64,000 nucleotides of DNA. Origin: Pseudoalteromonas sp. DL-6. GTDB taxonomy: Bacteria; Pseudomonadota; Gammaproteobacteria; Enterobacterales; Alteromonadaceae. Location: assembly GCF_004328665.1 (NCBI RefSeq), contig NZ_CP019770.1, positions 682,001 to 746,000 of the forward strand, written 5' to 3'. This document shows, one piece after another, positions 33,687 through 42,389 of this stretch. Each line of letters begins with the position of its first letter. Position 1 is the stretch's first letter. The position numbers and the translations under genes are program-made. A model generated the notes under the pieces. It had not been told where the DNA came from. It saw only the letters and a program-made list of their open reading frames with translations, and ran no database searches.

Positions 33687-34493
33687 ATGCAGTCGGACTC
33701 GCAGCGGCAATTAACTCAGCAGGATGCGTTAGCGCAATGCGTACAGGCCATAAAGGGGGCCGGCTTTGCGCAAAAGCTGGTTAATTATATTACCCTTATT
33801 GTTGAGTTTGACTGTGCGGTTGTATTGGCTTGTAGAGCAAATAAGCACCCAATTTATTTATTTGATTCTATTGAAAAACAACGTGAACTTTTATTTCAGC
33901 GCTACCTTACTAACTCGTTCGTAAACGATCCTTTTTATACTGAACTGGTTAATAAAGCTGAGGAAGGAGTATTTAGGCTCGCTGATATAGCTAGTTATCA
34001 AGATGAACTGACCTTTAAAGTGTATCAACAGCAGTTCTATACTCACACTGGTTGGACTGATGAGCTAAGCATTTGTACTAATATAGGTAACGGTCGCTCG
34101 ATTGTTATCTGCCTTGGTTTATTATCCAAAGGCCAACGTTTTAGTGCGTTGCAAAAGCAGCAATTAATAGCACATTTTAATTTAATTAAAGCACTGTGTA
34201 GCCAACATTGGGGCAGCCAGAAATTACTATTAAATCAATTTAATAGTACAGCGACTGGACAGCTGATGGAAAATGCACTCACATCATTTGCTAATCAACA
34301 ACTCACTCAGCGAGAGCATCAGGTTGCTTGTTTAATTGTACAAGGTTGCGACTCCGCAGATATTGCTGCTCAGCTTGGGATCACCCTAGGTACAGTTAAA
34401 AACCATCGCAAACGTATATATTCGCAGTTAAACGTTGCTTCACTAAGTGAATTTTTTCGACTGTTTTTAAACCATTTAATGCGCACAGAATAA
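33687..34493 (+). CDS. LuxR-type transcriptional regulator
   Basis: 268 residues. The C-terminal 65 residues are a LuxR/FixJ HTH: LTQREHQVACLIVQGCDSADIAAQLGITLGTVKNHRKRIYSQL. The N-terminal 190 residues have no REC Asp and no clear autoinducer-binding motif, so the sensed signal is unknown. It follows the desaturase-like gene by 23 bases and may control it. Confidence 0.85.
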   Translation: MQSDSQRQLTQQDALAQCVQAIKGAGFAQKLVNYITLIVEFDCAVVLACRANKHPIYLFDSIEKQRELLFQRYLTNSFVNDPFYTELVNKAEEGVFRLADIASYQDELTFKVYQQQFYTHTGWTDELSICTNIGNGRSIVICLGLLSKGQRFSALQKQQLIAHFNLIKALCSQHWGSQKLLLNQFNSTATGQLMENALTSFANQQLTQREHQVACLIVQGCDSADIAAQLGITLGTVKNHRKRIYSQLNVASLSEFFRLFLNHLMRTE

Positions 34494-34577
34494 AATGCGT
34501 TTATGTCCCTTTAGGGATATAGTGCCCATCGCTGAGTTTAATTAGTATTTTTCTTATAGATAATTTTGAGAAATACG

Positions 34578-35840
34578 ATGACAGCACATTTACTTAATGA
34601 CATTACGCAGCGTGGTTTAGTCTCTCAAGTGAGTAATATTGAGCAATTAACCCAGAAGCTTAAAACCCCACAGGTGGTTTACTGTGGCTTTGATCCCACC
34701 GCAGGTAGCTTACACATAGGGCACTTAGTACCACTAATAATGCTAAAGCGTTTTATGGATGCGGGGCATCAAGGTGTGGCATTAATTGGGGGAGCAACAG
34801 GGCTGATTGGTGACCCGAGTTTTAAAGCCACTGAGCGCAGCCTAAATACCAAACAAACGGTGTCACAATGGGTGACTGCGCTTGCAAACCAAGTTGAAAA
34901 TGTACTTGGTCCGCATTTAAACCAGCCACTGCAAATAAAAAATAACGCTGACTGGTTTAGTCGTATTGATGTATTGGATTTTTTTCGTGATGTAGGTAAA
35001 CACTTTTCAATTAATACCATGATCAACCGCGAGTCAGTAAAGCAACGATTGCAACGTCCAGAGCAAGGGTTGTCGTTTACTGAATTTAGTTACTCCTTAT
35101 TGCAGTCGTATGACTTTGCTAAGCTCAATAGTGAGCTAAATTGTACTTTGCAGATAGGCGGTAACGATCAGTGGGGGAATATTGTCAGTGGAATTGATTT
35201 AACCCGCCGTTTAAACCAGCAAACAGTGTTTGGTTTAACGTTGCCACTTATTACTAAGTCAGACGGTACAAAATTTGGAAAAACCGAGGGCGGTGCTATT
35301 TGGCTCGACCCTAAAAAAACCTCACCGTATCGCTTTTATCAGTTTTGGTTAAATTGTGATGATGCTGATGTATATAATTTTTTGCGTTTTTATACTTTTT
35401 TATCAGTTAAAGAAATTGAGACCATAGAAGCAAACGATAAGATAAGCGGCCAAAAGCCTCAAGCACAGCGCATTTTAGCTGAGCAATTAACTCGTTTTGT
35501 TCATGCTGAAGAAGGCTTAGCAAGTGCGCAGCGTATCACTGAGTTGTTATTTAATGGACAAGTACAAACCTTAAATTTAAATGACTTAGCACAATTAGAG
35601 CAAGACGGCTTACCAGTAATAACGCTTACTGAAATTAATATAACCACCTCCGCGCTATTGGTTCTAAGCGGTTTAGCAAGCTCTAAGCGCGCAGCAAAAG
35701 AGCTGATAGCTGCAAACGCAGTAAAAATTAATGGTGAAACAATTTCGGCTGATCATAGTCAGTTAAATTTGGCATTGCATCAACGTTTTTGGTTAATACA
35801 GCGAGGTAAAAAACAATTTAGGTTAATTAAACTCAATTGA
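34578..35840 (+). CDS. tyrS: Tyrosyl-tRNA synthetase
   Basis: About 420 residues, class I. HIGH motif in [16 protein letters not shown] near residue 40, KMSKS-type KFGKT in [13 protein letters not shown] near 235, and a C-terminal S4 domain ([19 protein letters not shown]) for tRNA binding. Tyr-binding QSYDFAKLN is seen near 178. An upstream TTG at 34566 is in frame, but the ATG at 34578 is the natural start. It is monocistronic. Confidence 0.96.
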   Translation: MTAHLLNDITQRGLVSQVSNIEQLTQKLKTPQVVYCGFDPTAGSLHIGHLVPLIMLKRFMDAGHQGVALIGGATGLIGDPSFKATERSLNTKQTVSQWVTALANQVENVLGPHLNQPLQIKNNADWFSRIDVLDFFRDVGKHFSINTMINRESVKQRLQRPEQGLSFTEFSYSLLQSYDFAKLNSELNCTLQIGGNDQWGNIVSGIDLTRRLNQQTVFGLTLPLITKSDGTKFGKTEGGAIWLDPKKTSPYRFYQFWLNCDDADVYNFLRFYTFLSVKEIETIEANDKISGQKPQAQRILAEQLTRFVHAEEGLASAQRITELLFNGQVQTLNLNDLAQLEQDGLPVITLTEINITTSALLVLSGLASSKRAAKELIAANAVKINGETISADHSQLNLALHQRFWLIQRGKKQFRLIKLN

Positions 35841-35937
35841 ATTTCCCTCTAATGGTGATTTTTTATGTGGTTTTAGGGGGTGTTCTTAATCCAAACTACT
35901 TAAGTTTTTAAAAGTCTTCATTGTTTTTTCTCATTAC

Positions 35938-35971
35938 AATAACGGTAATTAATAATTTAATTGCCGTTATT
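35938..35971. other. 14-bp stem hairpin in the gap before the Na/Pi symporter gene
   Basis: AATAACGGTAATTA (35938-35951) pairs with TTAATTGCCGTTATT-type right arm (35958-35971) with one T-G pair and a six-base loop. No T run follows, so terminator function for tyrS is doubtful. The rest of the 395-base gap (35841-36235) is AT-rich and shows nothing else that I can name. Confidence 0.45.
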
Positions 35972-36235
35972 AATGTGTTTTGTAGGCATTTGTAAATCAC
36001 TGTGAAATGCTAAGTTAAAAGTAACTTTTTTAAGTGGCTGATAATAAAGTAACTTTGCTATCTGTTTTTAATAGCGCTGTGCGCACGAGTTGTTTCTTTG
36101 TATTAATCTCTTTACTCACTCAAGCACGTTAATCAAATTGAAATATTTCTGTAATATTTAGGTGTTCTAATGCGCTCTGAAACAAAAACGTCATCAAAAT
36201 GCCATAATCGGCAAGACAAAAATTGAGATTTAAAC

Positions 36236-37375
36236 ATGAGTGAATCAAAGCGCAATACGCTATTAATAAAAACGCTTAACTGGGCTGCTATCGCCTTTTT
36301 AGTTTATTTAGTCCTAGTAGCCGTTGGTACTGTCAGTGGTGGTTTTAAATTAGCGTCGGGCGGTACTGAGGGAGCAAAAGAAATTTTTGCATTCGCAACC
36401 AACCCGTTTATTGCATTATTATTAGGTGCTTTGGCAACGGCTTTAGTGCAATCGTCATCAACGGTTACCTCAGTAATAGTGGGCCTTGTTGCTGGCGGTT
36501 TACCGTTAAGTATTGCTATTCCAATGGTGATGGGTGCAAATATTGGTACTACTATTACTAACACCTTAGTGTCTATTGGTCATATTCGCTCTAAAGAAGA
36601 GTTTCAACGTGCGTTTGCAGCATCAACGGTTCATGATTTCTTTAATTTATTTGCCGTTATTATATTTTTACCACTTGAGATAATGTTTGGTTTACTGCAA
36701 AAAATGTCTGCTGCGCTGTCGCACCTATTTATTGGTGATGCTGATTTATCATTAAAGAGCTACAACTTTATTAAACCACTTGTTAAACCAGCTGTGGGTG
36801 TAATAAAAGACGCATTTAGCTTCCTAGACACAAAAATGCTAGGTGCAGCGATGGTTATAGCAGGTATTTGTTTGATTTTATTTGCCGTAACTACACTAGG
36901 TAAACTACTTAAAAAAGCGTTAGTTGGCACTGCAAAAGATATACTGCATGGTGCAATTGGGCGCGGGCCTATCGCAGGTATCACATCAGGTGCGGCGGTA
37001 ACTGTTATGGTTCAGTCGTCATCTACTACAACGAGTTTAATGATCCCACTTGCGGGAAGTGGTGTGTTTACTACACGTCAAATCTATCCATTTACGCTAG
37101 GCGCTAATATTGGTACAACCATTACTGCTCTATTAGCTGCCACATCAATTACAGGGCCTATGGCTGAAGTGGCGCTAACGATTGCGTTAGTACACGTTAT
37201 GTTTAATGTATTTGCGGTTGCACTAATTTACGGAATTCCTGTACTACGTGAAATACCGATTAAGTTGGCTGAAAAGTTAGCCGAAATTGGTACAAATAAT
37301 AAATCGGCTGCATTAGGCTATGTGTTAGGGTCGTTCTTTGTGGTGCCAGGTTTAATTGTACTGGCCGTTAGATAA
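36236..37375 (+). CDS. Na/phosphate cotransporter family protein
   Basis: 379-residue inner-membrane protein of the Na/Pi cotransporter II (NptA) family. Two inverted repeats each carry the QSSS signature: ALVQSSSTVTSVIVG near residue 75 and VMVQSSSTTTSLMIP near 258, each followed by GANIGTTIT. About nine hydrophobic segments; no C-terminal PhoU domain. It would take up phosphate with sodium, suited to seawater. Single gene with a shared terminator. Confidence 0.9.
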   Translation: MSESKRNTLLIKTLNWAAIAFLVYLVLVAVGTVSGGFKLASGGTEGAKEIFAFATNPFIALLLGALATALVQSSSTVTSVIVGLVAGGLPLSIAIPMVMGANIGTTITNTLVSIGHIRSKEEFQRAFAASTVHDFFNLFAVIIFLPLEIMFGLLQKMSAALSHLFIGDADLSLKSYNFIKPLVKPAVGVIKDAFSFLDTKMLGAAMVIAGICLILFAVTTLGKLLKKALVGTAKDILHGAIGRGPIAGITSGAAVTVMVQSSSTTTSLMIPLAGSGVFTTRQIYPFTLGANIGTTITALLAATSITGPMAEVALTIALVHVMFNVFAVALIYGIPVLREIPIKLAEKLAEIGTNNKSAALGYVLGSFFVVPGLIVLAVR

Positions 37376-37395
37376 ACAAATAAATGAATAAAAAG

Positions 37396-37427
37396 AATGC
37401 GCTATATAGTTTATATAGCGCATTTTT
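37396..37427. terminator. Bidirectional terminator after Na/Pi symporter and TonB receptor genes
   Basis: AATGCGCTATATA pairs with TATATAGCGCATT around GTT, with A-rich sequence before and TTTTTT after; it lies between convergent genes. Confidence 0.85.
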
Positions 37428-37431
37428 TGTT

Positions 37432-39501
37432 TTACCACTGGTAACTTACAGACAACATGGCATTACGCGGTTTTCCTGGGAAGTAACGATCGCCAGTAAA
37501 GCTGGTGTAATCGGCGCGCTGTGCGTAAGCCGTGTTGGTTAGATTTATTATTCGCGCACTGAGTAATAATTGTGGGCTTATTTGCCATTGGCCGCGCAAG
37601 CTTAAAATATCGTGACCTTGATATTCATGTAAGTTTTCAGGGTCGGTAAAATAGCGACTCACATAGTGCCATTGCAGAGCAAGGTTAACACGCTCGTTGG
37701 CTTGCCAGTTAAAGTCGATATTAGCGACCTTTCGAGGTGCGGTATCAATATCGTTACCTTTAATATTAATACTGCCGATGATTTGCTCATTCGAGTACGT
37801 ATGTTTGGCATAAGTACCTGCAAAATTAATTGAAAAGTGCTGATTAAAGCTGTGTGCTAACTCAAGCTCAATGCCACGATGTCGAGTTTGGCCGTCATTA
37901 ACAGTAAAAAAGTCACTGTCGCGGTAGATGGTGTTGTGCTTGCTCATCGCATAAGCCGACAAACCGTATCGAGTATTGTTATACACCCCTTTAATACCTA
38001 ACTCAGCATTATTTGCTATTTCTGCGTCTAAGTCGGCAGTACTTTGCTCGCGTTGTAATTGATAAAGCTCAGCTGCTTGGGGGGCTCTATAGCCTCTTGA
38101 AAAGTTAGCGTATAGTGTATTGTTTATATTAAGCTGATAGCTCACACCGAGTTTTGGCGAAAGATTACTAAAGCTGTTTTTAGTGCTCTCGGGGCGACTA
38201 TAACGACAGCCGCCAAAACCACATTCACTGCCATCCTCTTTTGTACGCCCTGTAAGCATATTGTTTTGATAGTCATATTGCATATGCTCATAACGGACAC
38301 CTGCGGTTATAAGCCAATTATTTAGCTGCCAATCAATAGCGGCAAATGGGGCATATAAGGTGGCATCAACTTGGTAATCGTAATGTTTACCTTGCGGCAC
38401 TGTGGCTACTAAAAACGCAGAACCTTGAGTGGGATTATCTTGGGTTTGTAAAAAATCGGCTTGTGTAAACTCACCATCAAAACCAAGCTTTAGGTTGGAA
38501 TTGTCGTTCACATAATGCTGATAAAGCGATTGCAGACCAAACCCTGTTTGGCTATTCTTTTCAAGTGGCGTTCCGGGTAAAAAGTGTTTAAAAAAGTCCA
38601 TGCTTTGGTCACGAATATAAGGGGTAACAACCAGTGTGTTCTCTCCTAATTGCCAGCTTGCTTTACTCCAAGCTCTAAGCGAGCGAGCTTTTCTAAAGGC
38701 GTCGGGATCAAAGTTTTGCTGTGCTATATCTTCATCTTTATAGCTTTGAAAACCGCTAATATAACCAGCAGTTTGTTGATCTAAATTAGTATACGTAAGC
38801 CCAGACACTAAGCTTAAGTTGCTGTTATTGTAGCGATGACGTACATTTATTTTTTGTTGCTTTACGCTTTCGTCATCTCGATAACCGCTATCATCTGTAA
38901 AACTGGCATTAATACCTACGCCTGAATTATCCATGGCATGGCCTGCACGTAATTTATAGCGAGCATAACCATAAGAGCCATAATCAAAGCCTAGTAAACC
39001 AGCACCTTGCGTAGTATCAGGGGTAATAACGTTAATTACACCATGCACTGCATTAGAACCATAAAGTGCAGAACCTGGACCTTTTAATACTTCAATACGC
39101 TCTGCCATTTCGCTATGTGCTTCGAATAGTTCATTGATATTACAAAAGCCCGCTGCACGAAGAGCTATGCCATCTTCTGCGGTTAAAACACCACCACAAG
39201 CGCCCGTTCCAGAAAGTACTTGCGAGCGCAGAGCCGGTAAATACTCTTGGCCATTCCCACGTTGGACATTGGCACCTGCAACGCGTTGTAGCGCTTCCTC
39301 TACATGGGTAGGAGCTATAAGCTCAAGCTGTGATTTACTTAATACACTGATCACCAGTGGTAATGGCGTGGAAAGCGCTTCACTACGCGATGCTGTGGTG
39401 GTGATCCGTTCAATTGATTGCGCGGTATCTTCAGCACACGCACTATTAATTAAACCTAACTGACTGCATAACAATAACGGGGGTAAATAGTAATATTTCA
39501 T
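37432..39501 (-). CDS. TonB-dependent outer-membrane receptor
   Basis: About 689 residues with a signal peptide (MKYYYLPPLLLCSQLGLINSACA). The plug domain starts with ERITTTASRSEAL (TonB-box/plug start) and has ERIEVLKGPGSALYGSNAVHGVINVIT near residue 140; the beta-barrel ends in an aromatic (SVSYQW). A cysteine pair in the plug (GTGACGG and GFCN) and a Cys pair in the barrel (ECGFGGC) are unusual and may form disulfides. The ligand cannot be told. I start at the ATG at 39501, with GGA just before, rather than the GTG at 39513. Confidence 0.9.
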   Translation of the reverse strand: MKYYYLPPLLLCSQLGLINSACAEDTAQSIERITTTASRSEALSTPLPLVISVLSKSQLELIAPTHVEEALQRVAGANVQRGNGQEYLPALRSQVLSGTGACGGVLTAEDGIALRAAGFCNINELFEAHSEMAERIEVLKGPGSALYGSNAVHGVINVITPDTTQGAGLLGFDYGSYGYARYKLRAGHAMDNSGVGINASFTDDSGYRDDESVKQQKINVRHRYNNSNLSLVSGLTYTNLDQQTAGYISGFQSYKDEDIAQQNFDPDAFRKARSLRAWSKASWQLGENTLVVTPYIRDQSMDFFKHFLPGTPLEKNSQTGFGLQSLYQHYVNDNSNLKLGFDGEFTQADFLQTQDNPTQGSAFLVATVPQGKHYDYQVDATLYAPFAAIDWQLNNWLITAGVRYEHMQYDYQNNMLTGRTKEDGSECGFGGCRYSRPESTKNSFSNLSPKLGVSYQLNINNTLYANFSRGYRAPQAAELYQLQREQSTADLDAEIANNAELGIKGVYNNTRYGLSAYAMSKHNTIYRDSDFFTVNDGQTRHRGIELELAHSFNQHFSINFAGTYAKHTYSNEQIIGSINIKGNDIDTAPRKVANIDFNWQANERVNLALQWHYVSRYFTDPENLHEYQGHDILSLRGQWQISPQLLLSARIINLTNTAYAQRADYTSFTGDRYFPGKPRNAMLSVSYQW

Positions 39502-39557
39502 AAATTCCAGCACATCGGCAATTTGATAAGTTTAGGGTAGGGGATTTTGTGAATTGG

Positions 39558-40214
39558 TTAAAGCACACTCAACCTATAAACCCGATAAGTAATCGATAAA
39601 ACAATACAAAAAATGCCGGGAAAAACTAAAGTGAGCACTGAGTAATGTTTAAATAGTAATACACCTACCACTCCGCCGGCTAAAAACCCGGCAATAATTA
39701 ATACAAAGACCAAGCATTTTCTATTGTCAAAAGCTTCTCCTTTTAGGGCTTTACCAAACATCAAACCCAGATCGGTAAAAATACCGGTTAAGTGAGTAGT
39801 TCGCACAACTGCGCCGCTGTAGTTAGTGGCTAAAGCATTTTGTAAGCCGCAGGCTGCAGAGGCAAGTGTAAGTGCGTAAGGGTAAGAATATTGAAGTAGC
39901 TGTGCGCTTAACAGCAGTAAAATACCCTCAATAAATAAGAGCGTATCGTAATGGCGGCCTAGCTTAAGTGAACCGCCTGAAAGCATTAAGCCTGTTAATG
40001 CCGAGCCAAATATAAAACTCAGTACAATCGCAATTAAAAATAACGCTGCATTGATGTTGGTAGTAAGTTCAATAGCTAATGAAGTCACCGACCCCGAAAC
40101 GTGAGAGATTGCTTGTTGTTCGAACCCTAATAAACCTACTGCATTTACCATACCGGCAATAAAAGCGAGGGTAAACGCACCATATTCGACCCACTTAGGT
40201 AGTTTTGTAAACAT
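39558..40214 (-). CDS. YoaK-family (DUF1275) membrane protein
   Basis: About 218 residues, six hydrophobic segments. Family features are AGMVNAVGLLGFEQQAISHVSGSVTSLA near the start and ACGLQNALATNYSGAVVRTTHLTGIFTDLG in the middle. Function is not known. The ATG at 40214 follows GGAG and is preferred to the longer frame to 40271. It lies 57 bases upstream of the TonB receptor gene on the same strand, so the two may share a transcript. Confidence 0.85.
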   Translation of the reverse strand: MFTKLPKWVEYGAFTLAFIAGMVNAVGLLGFEQQAISHVSGSVTSLAIELTTNINAALFLIAIVLSFIFGSALTGLMLSGGSLKLGRHYDTLLFIEGILLLLSAQLLQYSYPYALTLASAACGLQNALATNYSGAVVRTTHLTGIFTDLGLMFGKALKGEAFDNRKCLVFVLIIAGFLAGGVVGVLLFKHYSVLTLVFPGIFCIVLSITYRVYRLSVL

Positions 40215-40355
40215 CCTTTTAGCTCCGGTTTCAGTGTATAGATTAATCATACACTTAATTAAACCCAACAAATAAAAAAGAGGTTATATTTTTAACATAA
40301 CAACCAAGTGATGATCGCTAAATTTAACTTTTGCGTATTAACCGAATTTGGAATG

Positions 40356-40607
40356 AATATGTTTAATCGAGAACAGCAATCGCGGATTATCGAAATGGCA
40401 TGGGAAGATAGAACGCCATTTGAAGCCATTGAAAACCTTTATGGGCTAAATTACTCTCAGTTAGTTAATTTTATGCGGGAGCATATCTCTAGCGGCTCAT
40501 TTAAAGTATGGCGTAAGCGCCATGCTGGGCGTAAAACTAAACACCTGAAGCTGCGCGATCCCGCGATTATGCGCAGTCATTGTAAAACTCAGTACAAGCA
40601 ACGCTAA
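40356..40607 (+). CDS. TIGR03643-type small protein
   Basis: About 83 residues beginning MFNREQQSRIIEMAWEDRTPFEAIE, then YGLNYSQLVNFMREHISSGSFKVWRKRHAGRKTKH; this matches a small family of HTH-like basic proteins (TIGR03643) seen next to deoxyribodipyrimidine-photolyase genes in other genomes; no such gene is here. GGA six bases before the ATG at 40356 favours that start, but 40350 and 40308 are in frame. Function unknown. Confidence 0.8.
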   Translation, partial: NMFNREQQSRIIEMAWEDRTPFEAIENLYGLNYSQLVNFMREHISSGSFKVWRKRHAGRKTKHLKLRDPAIMRSHCKTQYKQR

Positions 40608-40680
40608 TTTGTCTCGTTTCATGTAATGTTCAGGCTTAGCCGTCAATACTCTTCAGTAATGATCACACTGGAGAATTGCC

Positions 40681-41064
40681 ATGAAAACATTAATCAGTAT
40701 TTTATTAATGGTTTTTACGCTAACGGCAACAAACGCATTTGCTGTACCACACAAAGACAAACATACAGATAAGCATGCGAATAAACATGCAAACAAGCAT
40801 CACTGGAAAAAGCATAAATATAATCAATACCATGATAGAAAATGGATTTCTAAAAAACAGGCCAAGCAATTAATTCGCCAAGGATGGACTCCACCAGGGT
40901 GGCATAGGCCTTATTATCAAGGTGATATCCTTGGGCATGACATTTATAAGCGTGCTAGAGTAATAGATAGAGAAAGAGGCACAGTGCGAATTGAAGTTGA
41001 TCGCACTATTATACATTTAGTGCACGACACTCGTGAAATACTCTCTATTTTACAGCGCTATTAG
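40681..41064 (+). CDS. His-rich periplasmic protein, RcnB-like
   Basis: 127 residues with a signal peptide (ending TNAFAVPH). Directly after comes a His/Lys-rich tract (HKDKHTDKHANKHANKHHWKKH) suggesting metal binding, then the RcnB-type region (DRKWISKKQAKQLIRQGWTPPGWHRPYYQGD and RVIDRERGTVRIEVDRTIIHL). RcnB in E. coli is a periplasmic factor in Ni/Co balance; likeness is in pattern and size only. It is 9 bases before the next gene. Confidence 0.7.
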   Translation: MKTLISILLMVFTLTATNAFAVPHKDKHTDKHANKHANKHHWKKHKYNQYHDRKWISKKQAKQLIRQGWTPPGWHRPYYQGDILGHDIYKRARVIDRERGTVRIEVDRTIIHLVHDTREILSILQRY

Positions 41065-41073
41065 GATTTATAA

Positions 41074-42153
41074 ATGCTCATTGTATTGGTCATAATTACT
41101 GGTTTGTTGTTATTAATAACGTTATTACCTCTGTCATACAGTCAGCATTATTTGGTACGTAGCTGTGACTTTGTGCGCTTGCAGGTGTGCTACCTAGCAA
41201 GCGCTATCGTTATAGCGGCTCTGATAGGTATGTGGCAAAGCGACTATATTACATACCCGTTATTAGCCACTGTCGCTTTAGTTATTTTAGCGCTTCAAGC
41301 TAAGTGGATTTATCCCTACACCTGGTTCGCTAAAAAAGAAGTATTAACCGCACCAAAAAGCAGTGATCACAGTATCAGAATTTTATCCGCTAATGTGCTT
41401 ATGTCGAATCGACACAGTGAGCAGTTAATTAACTTAGTCGATAAATATCAGCCAGACTTACTTATCACCTTAGAAAGCGATAGTTGGTGGCAAGATAAAT
41501 TGTCCGTGCTTAAAAAGCACTACCCTCATCAAGTACAGTGCCCTAAAGATAATCGCTACGGCATGCATGTATTTAGTAAATTTAACATACTCGATGCACA
41601 AATTTGTGCACTTATAGAAGATGATATTCCTTCTATACATATTTTGTTTGAAAACCACCAAGGGTTAAAAATGCAGGGGCACTTTATTCATCCCGCCCCA
41701 CCGAGCCCTACAGAAAAAGACTCATCACGACCGCGCGACAGTGAGCTAATAATGATAGCAAAAGCGATTAAAGACTCAACTCGCCCGACCATAGTCGCAG
41801 GCGATTTAAATGATGTTGCTTGGTCGCGCAGTACTCGTTTATTTATGCAAATTAGTGGCTTTTTAGACCCGCGTAAAGGCCGTGGCTTTTTTAATACCTT
41901 TCACGCGAATTACTTTTTTATGCGTTGGCCGCTTGATCATTTGTTTCACTCAAAAGGCTTTAGTGTAAAACGAATAAAGCGCCTTGCTAAATATGGCTCT
42001 GATCATTTTGCTTTACTTACCGAATTGGTATTTGAAGATGCTAATCAGCAATCCCTAGAAACAAAACCAAGCGATCAAAAGCAGCAAGATATACAAGAAT
42101 TGGCAATGAACAAAGCAGATAAACGCAAAGTACCAATGTTTGAGAATAGCTAG
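41074..42153 (+). CDS. Membrane-anchored endonuclease/exonuclease/phosphatase family protein
   Basis: 359 residues. Three hydrophobic segments in the first 90 residues anchor a C-terminal EEP domain: ILSANVLMSNRHSEQL (near 108), LITLESDSWW (near 132; the metal-binding Glu), VAGDLNDVAWSRS (near 242; catalytic Asp/Asn) and KYGSDHFALLTE (near 308). This topology fits envelope EEP proteins whose targets are often not known. It follows the His-rich gene directly. Confidence 0.85.
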   Translation: MLIVLVIITGLLLLITLLPLSYSQHYLVRSCDFVRLQVCYLASAIVIAALIGMWQSDYITYPLLATVALVILALQAKWIYPYTWFAKKEVLTAPKSSDHSIRILSANVLMSNRHSEQLINLVDKYQPDLLITLESDSWWQDKLSVLKKHYPHQVQCPKDNRYGMHVFSKFNILDAQICALIEDDIPSIHILFENHQGLKMQGHFIHPAPPSPTEKDSSRPRDSELIMIAKAIKDSTRPTIVAGDLNDVAWSRSTRLFMQISGFLDPRKGRGFFNTFHANYFFMRWPLDHLFHSKGFSVKRIKRLAKYGSDHFALLTELVFEDANQQSLETKPSDQKQQDIQELAMNKADKRKVPMFENS

Positions 42154-42286
42154 GTATAGTAAAGGTGTTAGGTTAAAGGTTTTAGGTGAAAGAAAAAGTT
42201 AATACATTACGGTAGTGCTTTTAGGTTTGCAGCGTTTTATACAGCGAGCCATTCAGTTGAGTGTTAAAAATTCATCAGACAATAAA

Positions 42287-42313
42287 ACACCGCGCTTGCT
42301 ACAAGCGCGGTGT
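42287..42313. terminator. Terminator between EEP and aldehyde dehydrogenase genes
   Basis: ACACCGCGCTTG pairs with CAAGCGCGGTGT around CTA, followed by TTAATTTT and preceded by AATAAA; it serves the convergent pair. Confidence 0.85.
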
Positions 42314-42325
42314 TTAATTTTACTA

Positions 42326-42388
42326 ACCTGATACCTGATACCTGATACCTGATACCTGATACCTGATACCTGATACCTGATATCTAAT
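42326..42388. repeat. Tandem heptamer array (ACCTGAT)x8
   Basis: Eight perfect copies of ACCTGAT (42326-42381) and a ninth degenerate unit (ATCTAAT). It lies between the terminator and the stop of the aldehyde dehydrogenase gene, in convergent intergenic DNA. The unit differs from the CCCGAAA array at 7241 but has the same period. Confidence 0.95.
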
Positions 42389-42389
42389 A

